Shown: positions 16,373 through 25,222 of the stretch, one piece after another
Layout of the letters: the number at the start of each line of letters is the position of its first letter
How positions within the stretch are numbered: the stretch's first letter is position 1
Assembly (NCBI RefSeq): GCF_004010955.1
Contig: NZ_CP025227.1
Coordinates: 3,038,001-3,102,000 of the forward strand
Length of the DNA: 64,000 nt
Direction of reading: 5' to 3'
Source of the DNA: Actinomyces wuliandei
GTDB lineage: Bacteria; Actinomycetota; Actinomycetes; Actinomycetales; Actinomycetaceae
The notes under the pieces: model-generated
Told to the model about the DNA's origin: nothing
Databases searched by the model: none
What the model saw: the letters and a program-made list of their open reading frames with translations, nothing else
Translations under genes and position numbers: made by a program

Positions 16373-17137
16373 ATGACCACCACACCTGGCACACCGCCTC
16401 AGCCCACACCGCCTCAGCCCTCCGCCCCCTATCCCGGACCTGGGGGACAGGTGCCTCCCGTCCCCGTGCCCGGCGCTCCTGTGCCCTCTGGACCCAGGCG
16501 CTCGTGGTTCGCCAGGCACAAGATCCTCACCGGCCTGGGCGCCCTCGTCCTCGTGTCCGCCCTGGCCTCCGCCCTCGGTGGGGGTGAGGGGTCCTCCACA
16601 GGCGCGACCACGGCACCCGGCGCAGCAGCCGACGCAGCCGAGACGGACCAGGCCGCCGCAGGCCCTGGGGACAGCGCCGACACCGCGCAGGCTCCTGCCG
16701 AGGACAGCCAGTCCGAGGACAGTCAGCCGCCGTCCGGTCTCACCTTCCCCGGCATGGCCGACGACGACATCGTCGGTCGCACGGGCGACACCCTGACAAG
16801 CAAGGACGTGAGCGTCACCACCACACCGGTGACCGCCGGGGACGCCACCCTCGGGCCGACGGCCTGCACCACGGTCACCGTCGTCAACGGCTCCACGGAC
16901 CCGGTGGACGTCAACGCATTCGACTTCACGCTCTTGAACCCTGAGGGCGCCATCACCGACCCGGGCTTCAGCGGGACAGACACCCACCTGACCTCCAGCA
17001 CCCTGGTCCCGCAGGGGAGCGTCAGCGGTGACGTGTGCTTCGACGTCGATATCTCCGCAGGCGGGCAGTACGTGGTCATCTACGACCCGGTCCTGACCCT
17101 GTTCACCGACCGCGCCGCCTGGGTCAACGAGCTCTGA
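16373..17137 (+). CDS. Membrane-anchored extracellular protein with a DUF4352-like domain
   Basis: 254 residues. A Pro-rich cytoplasmic N-terminus (1-42), one membrane segment (about 52-67, ILTGLGALVLVSALASALGG), an Ala/Asp/Glu/Ser-rich stalk to about 120, then a compact beta-rich domain with paired cysteines (TACTTVTVVNGS and VSGDVCFDVDIS) and the DUF4352 ending GGQYVVIYDPV. This architecture is common in Gram-positive surface proteins; the function is unknown. AGGAAGGA seven bases before the ATG supports the start. It is divergent from the two-component system and may be one of its targets, which is inference only. Confidence 0.8.
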   Translation: MTTTPGTPPQPTPPQPSAPYPGPGGQVPPVPVPGAPVPSGPRRSWFARHKILTGLGALVLVSALASALGGGEGSSTGATTAPGAAADAAETDQAAAGPGDSADTAQAPAEDSQSEDSQPPSGLTFPGMADDDIVGRTGDTLTSKDVSVTTTPVTAGDATLGPTACTTVTVVNGSTDPVDVNAFDFTLLNPEGAITDPGFSGTDTHLTSSTLVPQGSVSGDVCFDVDISAGGQYVVIYDPVLTLFTDRAAWVNEL

Positions 17138-17165
17138 GCAGGCCGCGCGCGGCGGCGTCGGCCCG

Positions 17166-17205
17166 GCCGTCAGCCAGTACCACCAGGAGTACCGTGGCTG
17201 ACGGC
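17166..17205. terminator. Terminator between DUF4352 gene and NCS1 permease
   Basis: A perfect 11-bp inverted repeat, GCCGTCAGCCA at 17166-17176 and TGGCTGACGGC at 17195-17205, between two convergent stop codons (17137 and 17213). Confidence 0.7.
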
Positions 17206-17212
17206 TGGGCGC

Positions 17213-18757
17213 TCAGCCCACAGGCTGTGAGGCCGGGGCGGGACCGGTCTCGGCGCCAGGACCAGAGTCAGTGCCGACGTGGGAACCGGGCACCTGGCCG
17301 CGCACCCTCATGACCACCCAGTAGCACAGGGCACCCAGGGGCGCGGCAATGAACCAGGAGAAGGGGGCCAGCACCTGGCACAGGCGCAGTGGCAGCAGCG
17401 CGATGCACAGCGCCACCACCGCTGCGGGGACGAACGCCACCAGCGCGTTCAGGTTGATCCCGCACTGGTAGTAGTACCGCCCGCTGCGGGCCGGGGAGTA
17501 CAGGTCACGCAGGTCCACCCGGGAGCGCTTGTAGTAGAAGTAGTCGATGACCAGGATCCCGAAGAACGGCCCCAGCAGGGCACCCAGCGACCCCAGGAAG
17601 TAGGTGATGGCCACAGGGCTTCCGTACAGGTTCCACGGGGTGACGGCCACCGAGGCGACGACGGCGACGATCCCACCCATGCGGAACGACAGCCTGCGCG
17701 GGTTCACGTTGGACAGGTCGAAGGCCGCCGAGACAAAGTTGGCGACGATGTTGACGCCGATGGTGGCCACGATGAATCCCAGGCTCACCACGTAGAACAC
17801 CAGGTCGTTGTCGATACGCGACAGCAGGTCGCCCGGGTCGTGGAACGCCTCGCCGTAGACCTTGATGGCCGCGGCCGAGCACAGCACCGAGGTCATGGCG
17901 AAGGCGGTCCAGTTCAGAGGCAGCCCCAGCACGTTGCCCAGCACCATGGAGCGGGCGCTGGGCGCGTAGCGGGCGAAGTCAGAGAAGTTCAGCATCAAGG
18001 TGGCCAGGGTCCCCACCGTCAGTCCCACGGTGACCATGACCTGGTACACCTGGTGGCCAAGGTCGGGCGTGTGCCCGTCGGCGTTGACCGTCCAGTCGAA
18101 CTCCCACCCCGCCTGCCACAGCATCCAAGCACCCAGGCCGATCATGATGACCCAGATGACCGGTCCGGCCAGCCCCTGGAAGTGACGCACGGCGTCCATG
18201 CCCCGCCACACGATGACCAGCTGGACGGCGGACAGGATGAGGAAGGCCACCCACCCTGAGGCACGCAGCCCCAGGACAGGGGTGTCCAGGTCCCCCATGA
18301 CGGGCAGCACCCGTATCATCAGCAGCTCCAGGGATATCGAGGCCAGGTAGGTCTGGATCCCGTACCAGGCGATCGCCACGATCCCACGGATCACGGCCGG
18401 GAAGTTCGCGCCCCACACGCCCCAGGTCACCCGGGATATCACCGGGTAGGGGGCTCCGGTCTCATAGCCCATGAGCCCGGAGACGCAGCACGCCGCGAAG
18501 ATGATCAGCGTGGCGAGGAGCACGCCGATGACGATCGCCAGCGGCGTCATTCCCATCAGCGCCCCCGTCCCGATGAACAGGGCGGCTGCGAAGGTGTAGT
18601 TCGAGGCGTTGTGCGCGTCGTTCATCCACAGGGAGAACAGGGCGTAACCGCCCCAGGTGCGCTCCTGCGCCACCGCCGGGGCCAGGTCGTCGTTGAACAG
18701 CCGCCCGTCCGTGTCACCGCGACGCAGCTCGTCGCGGTCGATCTCCACGGCTTTCAT
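17213..18757 (-). CDS. NCS1 family nucleobase/allantoin permease (copy 1)
   Basis: A 514-residue permease with about 12 membrane segments. NCS1 hallmarks: FNDDLAPAVAQERTWGGYAL and LWMNDAHNASNYTFAAALF at the N-terminus and VAIAWYGIQTYLAS in the middle. The family brings in purines, pyrimidines, hydantoins or allantoin with Na+ or H+. The ATG at 18757 follows GAGGAG at good spacing, and the gene begins 11 bases after gcl, so it is the last gene of the catabolic operon. A second NCS1 gene lies at the other end of the same cluster; they share the fold signature but differ clearly in sequence, so different substrates are likely. Confidence 0.9.
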   Translation of the reverse strand: MKAVEIDRDELRRGDTDGRLFNDDLAPAVAQERTWGGYALFSLWMNDAHNASNYTFAAALFIGTGALMGMTPLAIVIGVLLATLIIFAACCVSGLMGYETGAPYPVISRVTWGVWGANFPAVIRGIVAIAWYGIQTYLASISLELLMIRVLPVMGDLDTPVLGLRASGWVAFLILSAVQLVIVWRGMDAVRHFQGLAGPVIWVIMIGLGAWMLWQAGWEFDWTVNADGHTPDLGHQVYQVMVTVGLTVGTLATLMLNFSDFARYAPSARSMVLGNVLGLPLNWTAFAMTSVLCSAAAIKVYGEAFHDPGDLLSRIDNDLVFYVVSLGFIVATIGVNIVANFVSAAFDLSNVNPRRLSFRMGGIVAVVASVAVTPWNLYGSPVAITYFLGSLGALLGPFFGILVIDYFYYKRSRVDLRDLYSPARSGRYYYQCGINLNALVAFVPAAVVALCIALLPLRLCQVLAPFSWFIAAPLGALCYWVVMRVRGQVPGSHVGTDSGPGAETGPAPASQPVG

Positions 18758-18768
18758 GGTCGTTCTCC

Positions 18769-20568
18769 TCAGGCCTGGGGCACCGCACCCGCCGTCGCAC
18801 CCAGTGCCACGGCCAGGGGGGCGTCAGCGGCAGGGTCGTGCGCCAGCGGCTCGAACTCGTTGACGGCGTCCAGCGAGGTCCCCATCGAGATGTTGGTGAC
18901 ACGCTCCAGCACCGCCTCAACCACCACCGGAACCTGGTCGCGCAGCGCGGTCTGGCGCGCGGTGGACAGCGCCTGCGCCAGCTCCTCAGGCGTGTGCGCC
19001 CGCACGGCCCGGCACCCCAGCGCCTCTGCCACACCCACGTGGTCCACCCCGTAGCCCTGGGTCTGGGGGGCGTTGATGTTGGCGAAGGACAGCTGCACCT
19101 GGTAGTCCATGTCGAAGGCGCGCTGCGCCTGCCGGATGAGGCCCAGGTAGGCGTTGTTGACCACCACGTGCACGTAGGGGATCTGGAACTGGGCGGCCAC
19201 CGCCAGCTCCTCGATGTGGAACTGGAAGTCGTAGTCCCCGGACAGGGCCACCACCGGGGTGGCCGGGTCCGCCACGCAGGCACCGATCGCCGCCGGAAGC
19301 GTCCACCCCAGCGGTGACGCCTGGCTGGCGTTGACCCAGTGCCGGGGGCGGTAGACGTGCAGCATCTGGGCCGCGGCAATCTGGGACAGGCCGATCGTGG
19401 TGACGTAGCGGGTCTCGGGCCCGAAGGCCCGGCACATCTCCTCATAGACCCGCTGGGGCTTCATGGGCACCTCGTCAAAGTGGGTCCTGCGCAGCAGGGT
19501 GCGCTTGCGCTCCTGGCACTCCTGCACCCAGGGTCCGTAGCGCTCCAGCGGGGCAGAGTAGCGTTGACGGGCTGCCTGGAGCAGGGTGCGCAGGGCGGTG
19601 CCCGCGTCGCTGACGGACCAGAGGTCGGGCGGGAAGACCCGCCCGACCTGCGTGGGCTCGATGTCCACGTGGACGAACCGGCGCTGGCCCCGGTAGGTCT
19701 CCAGGTCCCCGGTGTGGCGGCTCGCCCAGCGGTTGCCGATCCCGATGACCAGGTCGGACTCCAGGAAGGTCGCGTTGGCGTAGCGCTGGGAGGTCTGGAT
19801 ACCTACCAGGCCCTGGGCCAGCCGGTGGTCGTCAGGGACGGCTCCCCACCCCATGAGGGTGGAGACCACCGGAACACCCAGGTACTCCGCCAGGGCAACC
19901 ATGTCGTCGGCGGCCTCGGCGCTGATCACCCCGCCGCCGCAGACAAGCAGCGGGTGCCTGGAGGTGTCGAGCATGTCGAGGACCCGCTCTGCCTGGTAGG
20001 CGGACATGGCGGGACGCTCCACTGGAAGCGGCTGGTAGGCGTCGATGTCGAACTCGATCACGGTGACCTGAACGTCAAGGGGCAGGTCGACAAGGACGGG
20101 ACCCGGACGGCCAGAGCGCATGAGCTGGAAAGCCTTGGCCATGATCCCAGGAACCTGGGCGGCCTCCAGGACGGTGACAGCCATCTTGGTGACCGGCGCG
20201 GCCACCGCAGCGATGTCGACGGCCTGGAACTCCTCGTTGTGCAGCATGGGGACGGCAGCCTGGCCGGTCAGGCACAGGATGGGTACGGAGTCCGCCGACG
20301 CGGAGTACATCCCGGTGACCATGTCGGTCCCCCCGGGACCGGAGGTGCCGATGCACACCCCGATACGGCCTCCCCCCACACGGGAGAATCCCTCGGCCAT
20401 GTGGGAGGCGGCCTCCACATGGCGGGCCAGGACGTGGCGGATGCCCCCGTGCGCCCTCATGGCCGAGTACAGCGGGTTGATGGCAGCGCCTGGAACCCCG
20501 AAGGCCTGGGTGGCTCCCTCCTTGGCCAGGATGAGGGCGATAGCGTCCACTGCTCGCATTCGTGTCAT
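18769..20568 (-). CDS. gcl: Glyoxylate carboligase (tartronate-semialdehyde synthase)
   Basis: A 599-residue thiamine-diphosphate enzyme that joins two glyoxylates to tartronate semialdehyde and CO2. It matches E. coli Gcl closely throughout: [70 protein letters not shown] and [19 protein letters not shown]. Residue 51 is Val, the hallmark of Gcl, where other enzymes of this group have the catalytic Glu. The cofactor motif begins at [13 protein letters not shown]. The ATG at 20568 has GGAG eight bases upstream. It sits between the TIM-barrel isomerase and an NCS1 permease, as expected for a glyoxylate-processing step after allantoin breakdown. Confidence 0.96.
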   Translation of the reverse strand: MTRMRAVDAIALILAKEGATQAFGVPGAAINPLYSAMRAHGGIRHVLARHVEAASHMAEGFSRVGGGRIGVCIGTSGPGGTDMVTGMYSASADSVPILCLTGQAAVPMLHNEEFQAVDIAAVAAPVTKMAVTVLEAAQVPGIMAKAFQLMRSGRPGPVLVDLPLDVQVTVIEFDIDAYQPLPVERPAMSAYQAERVLDMLDTSRHPLLVCGGGVISAEAADDMVALAEYLGVPVVSTLMGWGAVPDDHRLAQGLVGIQTSQRYANATFLESDLVIGIGNRWASRHTGDLETYRGQRRFVHVDIEPTQVGRVFPPDLWSVSDAGTALRTLLQAARQRYSAPLERYGPWVQECQERKRTLLRRTHFDEVPMKPQRVYEEMCRAFGPETRYVTTIGLSQIAAAQMLHVYRPRHWVNASQASPLGWTLPAAIGACVADPATPVVALSGDYDFQFHIEELAVAAQFQIPYVHVVVNNAYLGLIRQAQRAFDMDYQVQLSFANINAPQTQGYGVDHVGVAEALGCRAVRAHTPEELAQALSTARQTALRDQVPVVVEAVLERVTNISMGTSLDAVNEFEPLAHDPAADAPLAVALGATAGAVPQA

Positions 20569-20600
20569 GTCTTCCGCTCCTTATCTGTTCACGGCACTGC

Positions 20601-21530
20601 TCACAGCGTGCGCCAGGCCTCGCGCAGCACCCGCTTGGCGTCAGCGACCACGGCGCGCGAGCGCTGCGCGCCCAGGGGCTGAACCTCGAAGGCGACGACA
20701 GCGCGCTCAGCGGCGTCCTCGCGCAGGTAGCCGATGTCCAGCAGGCAGCGCAGGAACTCCCGCACCTCGGGGACACCGCTCTCGCCCTTGGGGTGGCTGA
20801 AGTAGGGGTGCAGGTCCCCGTAGGCAGGGTCGTCCAGGTCGCGGATGACGCAGGTGCCGATGTGGGCGTGGTTGATGAAGTCCCGAGTGGCGGACAGGGC
20901 CTGGCGCGGTGTCTCCCCCTGCATCGGCAGGTGGGAGAGGTCCACCATGAGGCCGAAGTCCGGGACAGCCTTGCGCACCTCGGAGGCGACCTCGCAGGCC
21001 AGCCGGTTAGTACCCACCAGGGCGCGTTTGTCTGTGGAGTCGTCAAAGGTCTCCAGGGACAGCACCAGCCCCCCGTCCCCCTGGGACCTGGCGTAGCGGC
21101 CGACCTGGACGACGGAGTCGACCAGCAGCGCCAGGGCCTCGTCGCGGCGCTGCGGCGGCCTGGGTCCGGAGAGGAACCCGATCTTGCGCGCCCCCACCTC
21201 GTAGGCCTGGTCCACGGCTGCCTTCATGGCCGCCACGGCCTGGGCGCGCCGGTCCTCGTCAAAGGAGTTGAGGTCGTAGCCGCCCTTGAGGAGCCAGGGC
21301 TGGGCGCCGAACCCGACGTCCACGCCGGAGGTGCGCAGCAGCCCCGTGACGGCGTCGCGCTCCTCCCGGTCATTGATGCGGGTGATCTCGATCTCCTCAA
21401 AGAAGTCGTCCTCGACGACCTCGGCGACGGAGGCGGCTACGGGCTGGTCCCCGCCCGCGGCGAAGGGGTAGGCCATGAAGTGGACGATCCCGACCTTCAT
21501 GTAGTCGTGCAGCGACTCCTTCACGATCAT
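20601..21530 (-). CDS. TIM-barrel sugar isomerase/epimerase-like protein (xylose isomerase-like)
   Basis: A 309-residue protein of the xylose-isomerase-like TIM-barrel group (AP endonuclease 2 fold). Motifs on successive strands: KVGIVHFMAYPFA, FEEIEITRI, IGFLSGPRPP, LVLSLETFDD, GLMVDLSHLP, NHAHIGTCVI and VAFEVQP. The acidic and His residues on these strands are where this fold binds metal. In glyoxylate clusters this position is usually held by hydroxypyruvate isomerase (Hyi, about 258 residues), which converts tartronate semialdehyde to hydroxypyruvate. This protein is longer and I do not recognise it as a clear Hyi orthologue. The ATG at 21530 follows AAAAGAGG; an ATG at 21500 is possible. 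It lies 32 bases upstream of gcl. Confidence 0.75.
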   Translation of the reverse strand: MIVKESLHDYMKVGIVHFMAYPFAAGGDQPVAASVAEVVEDDFFEEIEITRINDREERDAVTGLLRTSGVDVGFGAQPWLLKGGYDLNSFDEDRRAQAVAAMKAAVDQAYEVGARKIGFLSGPRPPQRRDEALALLVDSVVQVGRYARSQGDGGLVLSLETFDDSTDKRALVGTNRLACEVASEVRKAVPDFGLMVDLSHLPMQGETPRQALSATRDFINHAHIGTCVIRDLDDPAYGDLHPYFSHPKGESGVPEVREFLRCLLDIGYLREDAAERAVVAFEVQPLGAQRSRAVVADAKRVLREAWRTL

Positions 21531-21600
21531 GCACCTCTTTTCCGTTTCTCTTTCCCTGTTTCTTTTCTGTCTTCCTGACTGCCCTGCCGCCTGACCACGC
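21531..21600 (-). promoter_or_regulatory. Purine-rich leader before the TIM-barrel gene
   Basis: On the minus strand the last 50 or so bases before the start are almost all A and G (plus strand tttccgtttctctttccctg and similar). The 151-base gap, large for this tight operon, may hold an internal promoter or a protein or RNA binding site; no -10 is evident. Confidence 0.3.
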
Positions 21601-21681
21601 TGTGCCCGGGAAGCAGGCTGTGGCGGTACCCCGTCGTGCCCGGGACCTGGGACCCCTGGTCCCGACCGGGCGTGCCAGGTC

Positions 21682-22695
21682 TCAGCCGCTGCGACGCCCC
21701 ACCGCCCTGAGCGCCGCCTGGGCAATGTCCCCGGCCCGCAGGCCGAAGTAGTCGAAGAGCTCGTCCATGGTCCCGGACAGGCCGAAGACGTCACGGGTAC
21801 CGACCCTCTCCATGGGGACTGGACGGTTCTCCACCAGCAGCTCGGCAACGGCAGAGCCCAGGCCACCGATCACGGAGTGCTCCTCCGCAGTGACCACGCA
21901 CCCGGTCCGCCCGACAGACTCGAGCAGGGTCTGGGCGTCCAGGGGCTTGACGGTGTGGACGTGGAGGACCTCGGCCTCGACCCCCTGGGCGTGGAGCCGG
22001 CGGGCGGCTCCGAGCACCTCGCTGAGCATGCAGCCTGTCGAGACCAGGGTGACGTCGGAGCCCTCGCGCAGGCGCAGAGCCCTGCCGATGTCAAAGGGGG
22101 TGTCCTCCCGGGTGACCACGTCCACCGCCAGCTTGGCGACCCGCAGGTAGACAGGCCCGTCCAGCTCGTAGGCTGCAGCCACGGCCTTGCGCGTCTCGAC
22201 CGCGTCGCACGGGCAGACCACCGTCATCTCCGGCAGGGAGCGCATGAGGCTGACGTCCTCCAGGGGCAGGTGGGTCGCGCCCTCCTGCGCCGCAGTGGTG
22301 CCCGCGTTGTGCCCCACAACCTTGACGTTGCGCCCGGAGTAGGCCACGCTCACGCGGATCTGGTCGAAGCCGCGGCCGGTGAGGAAGTTGGCGTAGGCGT
22401 TGACGAAGGGCACCTTGCCCAGCAGCGAGAGCCCGGCAGCGGTTCCCACGATGTCGCACTCGGCGATTCCGATGTTGAGGAACCGGTCAGGGAAGGCCTC
22501 CTGGAACCGGCTGGTGTAGTTGGCCTTGGAGCAGTCGGCATCCAGGACAAACACCTCCTCGTGGCGACTGCCGACGTCCAGCAGACCCTGTGCGTACCCG
22601 TCGCGAGGCTCCCTCCGGGGCGCACGGTCCTGCGGCCCGCCCAGGGCACCCTGGGTACTGTCCTGCGGCTCCGTCTGCTTTCCTGCGGGTGTCAT
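21682..22695 (-). CDS. Transketolase, C-terminal subunit (pyrimidine-binding and C-terminal domains)
   Basis: A 337-residue half-transketolase. It has the pyrimidine-binding domain with FLNIGIAECDIVGTAAGLSL, whose Glu activates thiamine diphosphate, FANFLT-like segment VNAYANFLTGRGFDQIR, and a C-terminal domain with VVTAEEHSVIGGLGSAVAEL. A hydrophilic N-terminal extension of about 30 residues is present. It must pair with the N-terminal subunit encoded just upstream; the genes overlap by ATGA, favouring equal synthesis. Split transketolases are known in bacteria and archaea. Its position between a TIM-barrel isomerase and carbamoyltransferase-like genes suggests a catabolic, not housekeeping, role. 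Confidence 0.9.
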   Translation of the reverse strand: MTPAGKQTEPQDSTQGALGGPQDRAPRREPRDGYAQGLLDVGSRHEEVFVLDADCSKANYTSRFQEAFPDRFLNIGIAECDIVGTAAGLSLLGKVPFVNAYANFLTGRGFDQIRVSVAYSGRNVKVVGHNAGTTAAQEGATHLPLEDVSLMRSLPEMTVVCPCDAVETRKAVAAAYELDGPVYLRVAKLAVDVVTREDTPFDIGRALRLREGSDVTLVSTGCMLSEVLGAARRLHAQGVEAEVLHVHTVKPLDAQTLLESVGRTGCVVTAEEHSVIGGLGSAVAELLVENRPVPMERVGTRDVFGLSGTMDELFDYFGLRAGDIAQAALRAVGRRSG

Positions 22696-23522
22696 ACCGG
22701 CTCCTCCAGCTCCTCCAGGGCCTGGCGCAGCTCCTCGTCACTGGGTGCCTTCCCATGAAAGGCCGAGGTGTTCTCCATGAAGGAGACTCCCTTCCCCTTG
22801 ACTGTGCGGGCAATGATGATGGTGGGCACCCCCCGTGCCTGGGCGGCCGTCTCCAGCGCGGTGTCCACCGCACGCAGGTCGTGGCCGTCCACCTCAATGA
22901 CGTTCCAGCCGAAGGCCCTCCACTTCGCGGAGACGTCCCCGACGGACTTGACCCCCTCGACGGCCCCGTCCAGCTGGATCCCGTTGGCGTCCAGGACGGC
23001 GCACACGCTGTCCAGGTGGTGCGCCGCCGCCGTCATGGCGGCCTCCCAGACCTGCCCCTCCTGAATCTCCCCGTCACCGAGCATGACGTAGTAGCGCGCC
23101 GTGACGCCGTCGTGGCGGGCGGCCAGGGCGGCGCCGTTGGCCACTGAGAGCCCCTGGCCCAGAGACCCCGAGGAGGAGTCGACCCAGGGCAGGTGGGTGT
23201 TGGAGGGGTGCCCCTGGAGCCTGGTGCGCATGGCCCGGAAGGTCATAAGCTCCTCGTGGGCGATAAGGCCCCTGGCGGCCATGGCCGCGTAGTAGGCGGG
23301 CGTGCAGTGCCCCTTGGACAGGAAGAACATGTCCCGCTCGCGCCACAGCGGCTCCTTGGGGCGGATGCGCATGTGCCGCAGGTAGAGCACCACCAGCACG
23401 TCGATGGCTGACAGCGACCCTCCCGGGTGCCCGCTGCCGGCCTTGTGCGTCATGAGGACGATGTCGCGTCGGCACTGGCGTGCCACCCGGCGCATCTCCT
23501 CCAGCTCCTGGTCGTTGAGCAT
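22692..23522 (-). CDS. Transketolase, N-terminal subunit (cofactor diphosphate-binding domain)
   Basis: A 276-residue half-transketolase with MTHKAGSGHPGGSLSAIDVL, FFLSKGHCTPAYYAAMAARG, SSGSLGQGLSVANGAALAAR and the thiamine-diphosphate motif GDGEIQEGQVWEAAMTAAAH ending near DANGIQLDG. It binds the diphosphate end and Mg2+, while the active-site Glu comes from the C-terminal subunit. The ATG at 23522 follows AGAGGAGAGAAGT. With its partner it forms a complete transketolase that transfers two-carbon units between sugars; hydroxypyruvate is a well-known alternative donor, which matters in this glyoxylate context. Confidence 0.9.
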   Translation of the reverse strand: MLNDQELEEMRRVARQCRRDIVLMTHKAGSGHPGGSLSAIDVLVVLYLRHMRIRPKEPLWRERDMFFLSKGHCTPAYYAAMAARGLIAHEELMTFRAMRTRLQGHPSNTHLPWVDSSSGSLGQGLSVANGAALAARHDGVTARYYVMLGDGEIQEGQVWEAAMTAAAHHLDSVCAVLDANGIQLDGAVEGVKSVGDVSAKWRAFGWNVIEVDGHDLRAVDTALETAAQARGVPTIIIARTVKGKGVSFMENTSAFHGKAPSDEELRQALEELEEPV

Positions 23523-23609
23523 ACTTCTCTCCTCTGGTCCGACGCTGCGTGCACCAGGTCCTGTCCTCCCAGTCCCGTGACGGGCCCGGGGGCTCGTACC
23601 CGGTCCTGC

Positions 23610-24029
23610 TCACACCTCCCGCAACGAGATGTCCTGGGCTCCCTCCCAGAGGAGCCTCTCGCCCAGGGCCGGCAGGTGCTGCCCACCCTCGACGACGGTG
23701 GCGAAGTGGTTCCCGGCCAGCTGTCCCGCCTTGGAGGCGAAGTTGACGTAGCCGTAGGCGATGAGCAGCTCGGTCTCGGAGACGCCACCGGGGTAGATGA
23801 CGATCTCACCCGGGTGCGGGTAGCAGGTCCCGTTCTCGGCCTCCAGCCCCAGGTCCAGGTCCCCGAAGGGAATCCACCCTGCCTGCCCGGACCAGCGCAC
23901 GTGGATGATCTGGGACTCCAACGGCAGGAGCCTGTCCCGCAGCGCCGCCACGGTCCTGGGAGCAGCCTCCTCCTCGTAGCGTGCACGCAGGCTGAAGCCG
24001 CCGACGGTGATCTCAAGCCCTGTCATCAT
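23610..24029 (-). CDS. DUF3830 family protein (cyclophilin-like fold)
   Basis: A 139-residue soluble protein: EITVGGFSLRARYEEEAAPR, then ESQIIHVRWSGQAGWIPFGD, HPGEIVIYPGGVSETELLIA and YGYVNFASKAGQLAGNHFAT. This matches DUF3830, a cyclophilin-like family of unknown function that I associate with operons for ureide, hydantoin and related nitrogen compounds. The N-terminal TVAALRDRLLPLES resembles the start of cyclophilin-like sugar or amidase partner proteins. ATG at 24029 or, equally, 24026. It lies 87 bases upstream of the split transketolase. It may be a ring-opening or isomerising helper in the pathway, but no catalytic role can be assigned. Confidence 0.75.
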   Translation of the reverse strand: MMTGLEITVGGFSLRARYEEEAAPRTVAALRDRLLPLESQIIHVRWSGQAGWIPFGDLDLGLEAENGTCYPHPGEIVIYPGGVSETELLIAYGYVNFASKAGQLAGNHFATVVEGGQHLPALGERLLWEGAQDISLREV

Positions 24030-24220
24030 GACTGCCTTTCTCGTAGCTGGTAGTGCTCCCGGTCACTGCTCCTGACCGGCCTTCCTAGTCGTTCTTAGTC
24101 GTTGCTCCTGCTGCTCCTGGCGCTCACGGCAGCCCCCGGCCCCGTAACGACAGGCCAGGCTGGCAGGAGGCTCCCGCGCTCGCGGCCACGCATCCGGCCC
24201 CTCACTGAGCAGGCCCACGC

Positions 24221-25216
24221 TCACAGCCCCAGGATCGCGGTCACCAGAGCCATCCGAATCGACACGGACTGGAGGATGGCCCGGAAGTAGAGCTGGTGGG
24301 GGCTGTCGTCGATGCGCAGGTCCATCTCCCCCGCCCGGCGGGGGAGGGTGTGGGTGACATAGATCTGGTGACCCTTCTCCGCCTCCTCAGCCAGCGTCTC
24401 GTAGCGCACGAGGTAGCGCTCCATCAGCGTCTTGAACTCCTCCGCCTTGGCTCCCGCCGGGGCGGAGCACCCGGGCAGGTAGATGAGGTCCTGGGTGCGG
24501 ACGAAGTCGTTGAAGCGGTCCTGGTCAAAGTCAGTCTCCTCACGCAGTCCACCGTGGAGGGTGGAGCGGATGAGGCTGGTGACCTCCTCAGGGGCACGGC
24601 GGTCGGAGTCCGAGCAGATCGTCACCTCCGCCCCCAGGCGTGCCAGGCCGTAGGCCATGGAGTGCCCGGTGCGGGCCTCCACCATGTCAGGGGAGACCAC
24701 CGCGACGCGAAGGCCCTCGACCCGCCCGAAGCGGCGCCACATGGTGTACAGGTCCAGGAGCGCCTGAGTGGGGTGCTCCCAGTGGCCCCAGCCTCCATTG
24801 ATCACGGGACAGGTCGCGGCCTGCGCCCCTCTCCTGGCCTCGTCCTCGTCGTGGTGGCGCAGCACCACCAGGTTGGCGTACTGGGATATGCAGCGCATGG
24901 TGTCCTCAATAGACTCCTCCTTGGCCACCGAGGAGGTGACACCGGGGTTCGCCTCGACGATCGTGTGGCCGCCCAGGCGCTCCATAGCGGTCTGAAAGCT
25001 CATCCGGGTCCGGGTCGAGGGCTGGAAGAACAGCAGGGCGAGCACCTTGTCCGGCAGCAGGTCGATCCTGGAGCGGTTGAACAGCTCCAGGACCCGTCCC
25101 AGCTCGAAGAGGTTGTAGAGCTGGTCGTCAGCCATGTCGTTGATGGAGACAAAGCTCTTGCCAACATGGTCGACGGCGCTGACGAGCTCCTCGATCGAGC
25201 GCATGTACTGGGGCAT
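24221..25216 (-). CDS. Aspartate/ornithine carbamoyltransferase superfamily protein, acceptor specificity changed
   Basis: A 331-residue protein aligning end to end with aspartate carbamoyltransferase. Carbamoyl-phosphate residues are kept: PSTRTRMSFQTAMERLGG, the 80s-loop Lys in SVAKEESIEDT, VVLRHHDE, WEHPTQALLDLYT, and HTLPRRAGEMD. The aspartate-binding site is not kept: E. coli PyrB has TRVQ (Arg229, Gln231) where this protein has PGCS. A role in pyrimidine synthesis is therefore unlikely, and the genes around it are all ureide catabolism. It may run in the phosphorolytic direction, splitting an N-carbamoyl intermediate to carbamoyl phosphate, or carbamoylate another acceptor. The ATG at 25216 follows AAGGAGGACACA. 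A tandem repeat occupies its leader. Confidence 0.8.
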   Translation of the reverse strand: MPQYMRSIEELVSAVDHVGKSFVSINDMADDQLYNLFELGRVLELFNRSRIDLLPDKVLALLFFQPSTRTRMSFQTAMERLGGHTIVEANPGVTSSVAKEESIEDTMRCISQYANLVVLRHHDEDEARRGAQAATCPVINGGWGHWEHPTQALLDLYTMWRRFGRVEGLRVAVVSPDMVEARTGHSMAYGLARLGAEVTICSDSDRRAPEEVTSLIRSTLHGGLREETDFDQDRFNDFVRTQDLIYLPGCSAPAGAKAEEFKTLMERYLVRYETLAEEAEKGHQIYVTHTLPRRAGEMDLRIDDSPHQLYFRAILQSVSIRMALVTAILGL

Positions 25217-25222
25217 TGTGTC

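Noticed and set aside
16012..16392. N-terminal extension of the histidine kinase by 127 residues
   Set aside because: The extra part is rich in Arg, Gly and Cys with no domain, overlaps the start of the divergent DUF4352 gene and would leave no promoter region.
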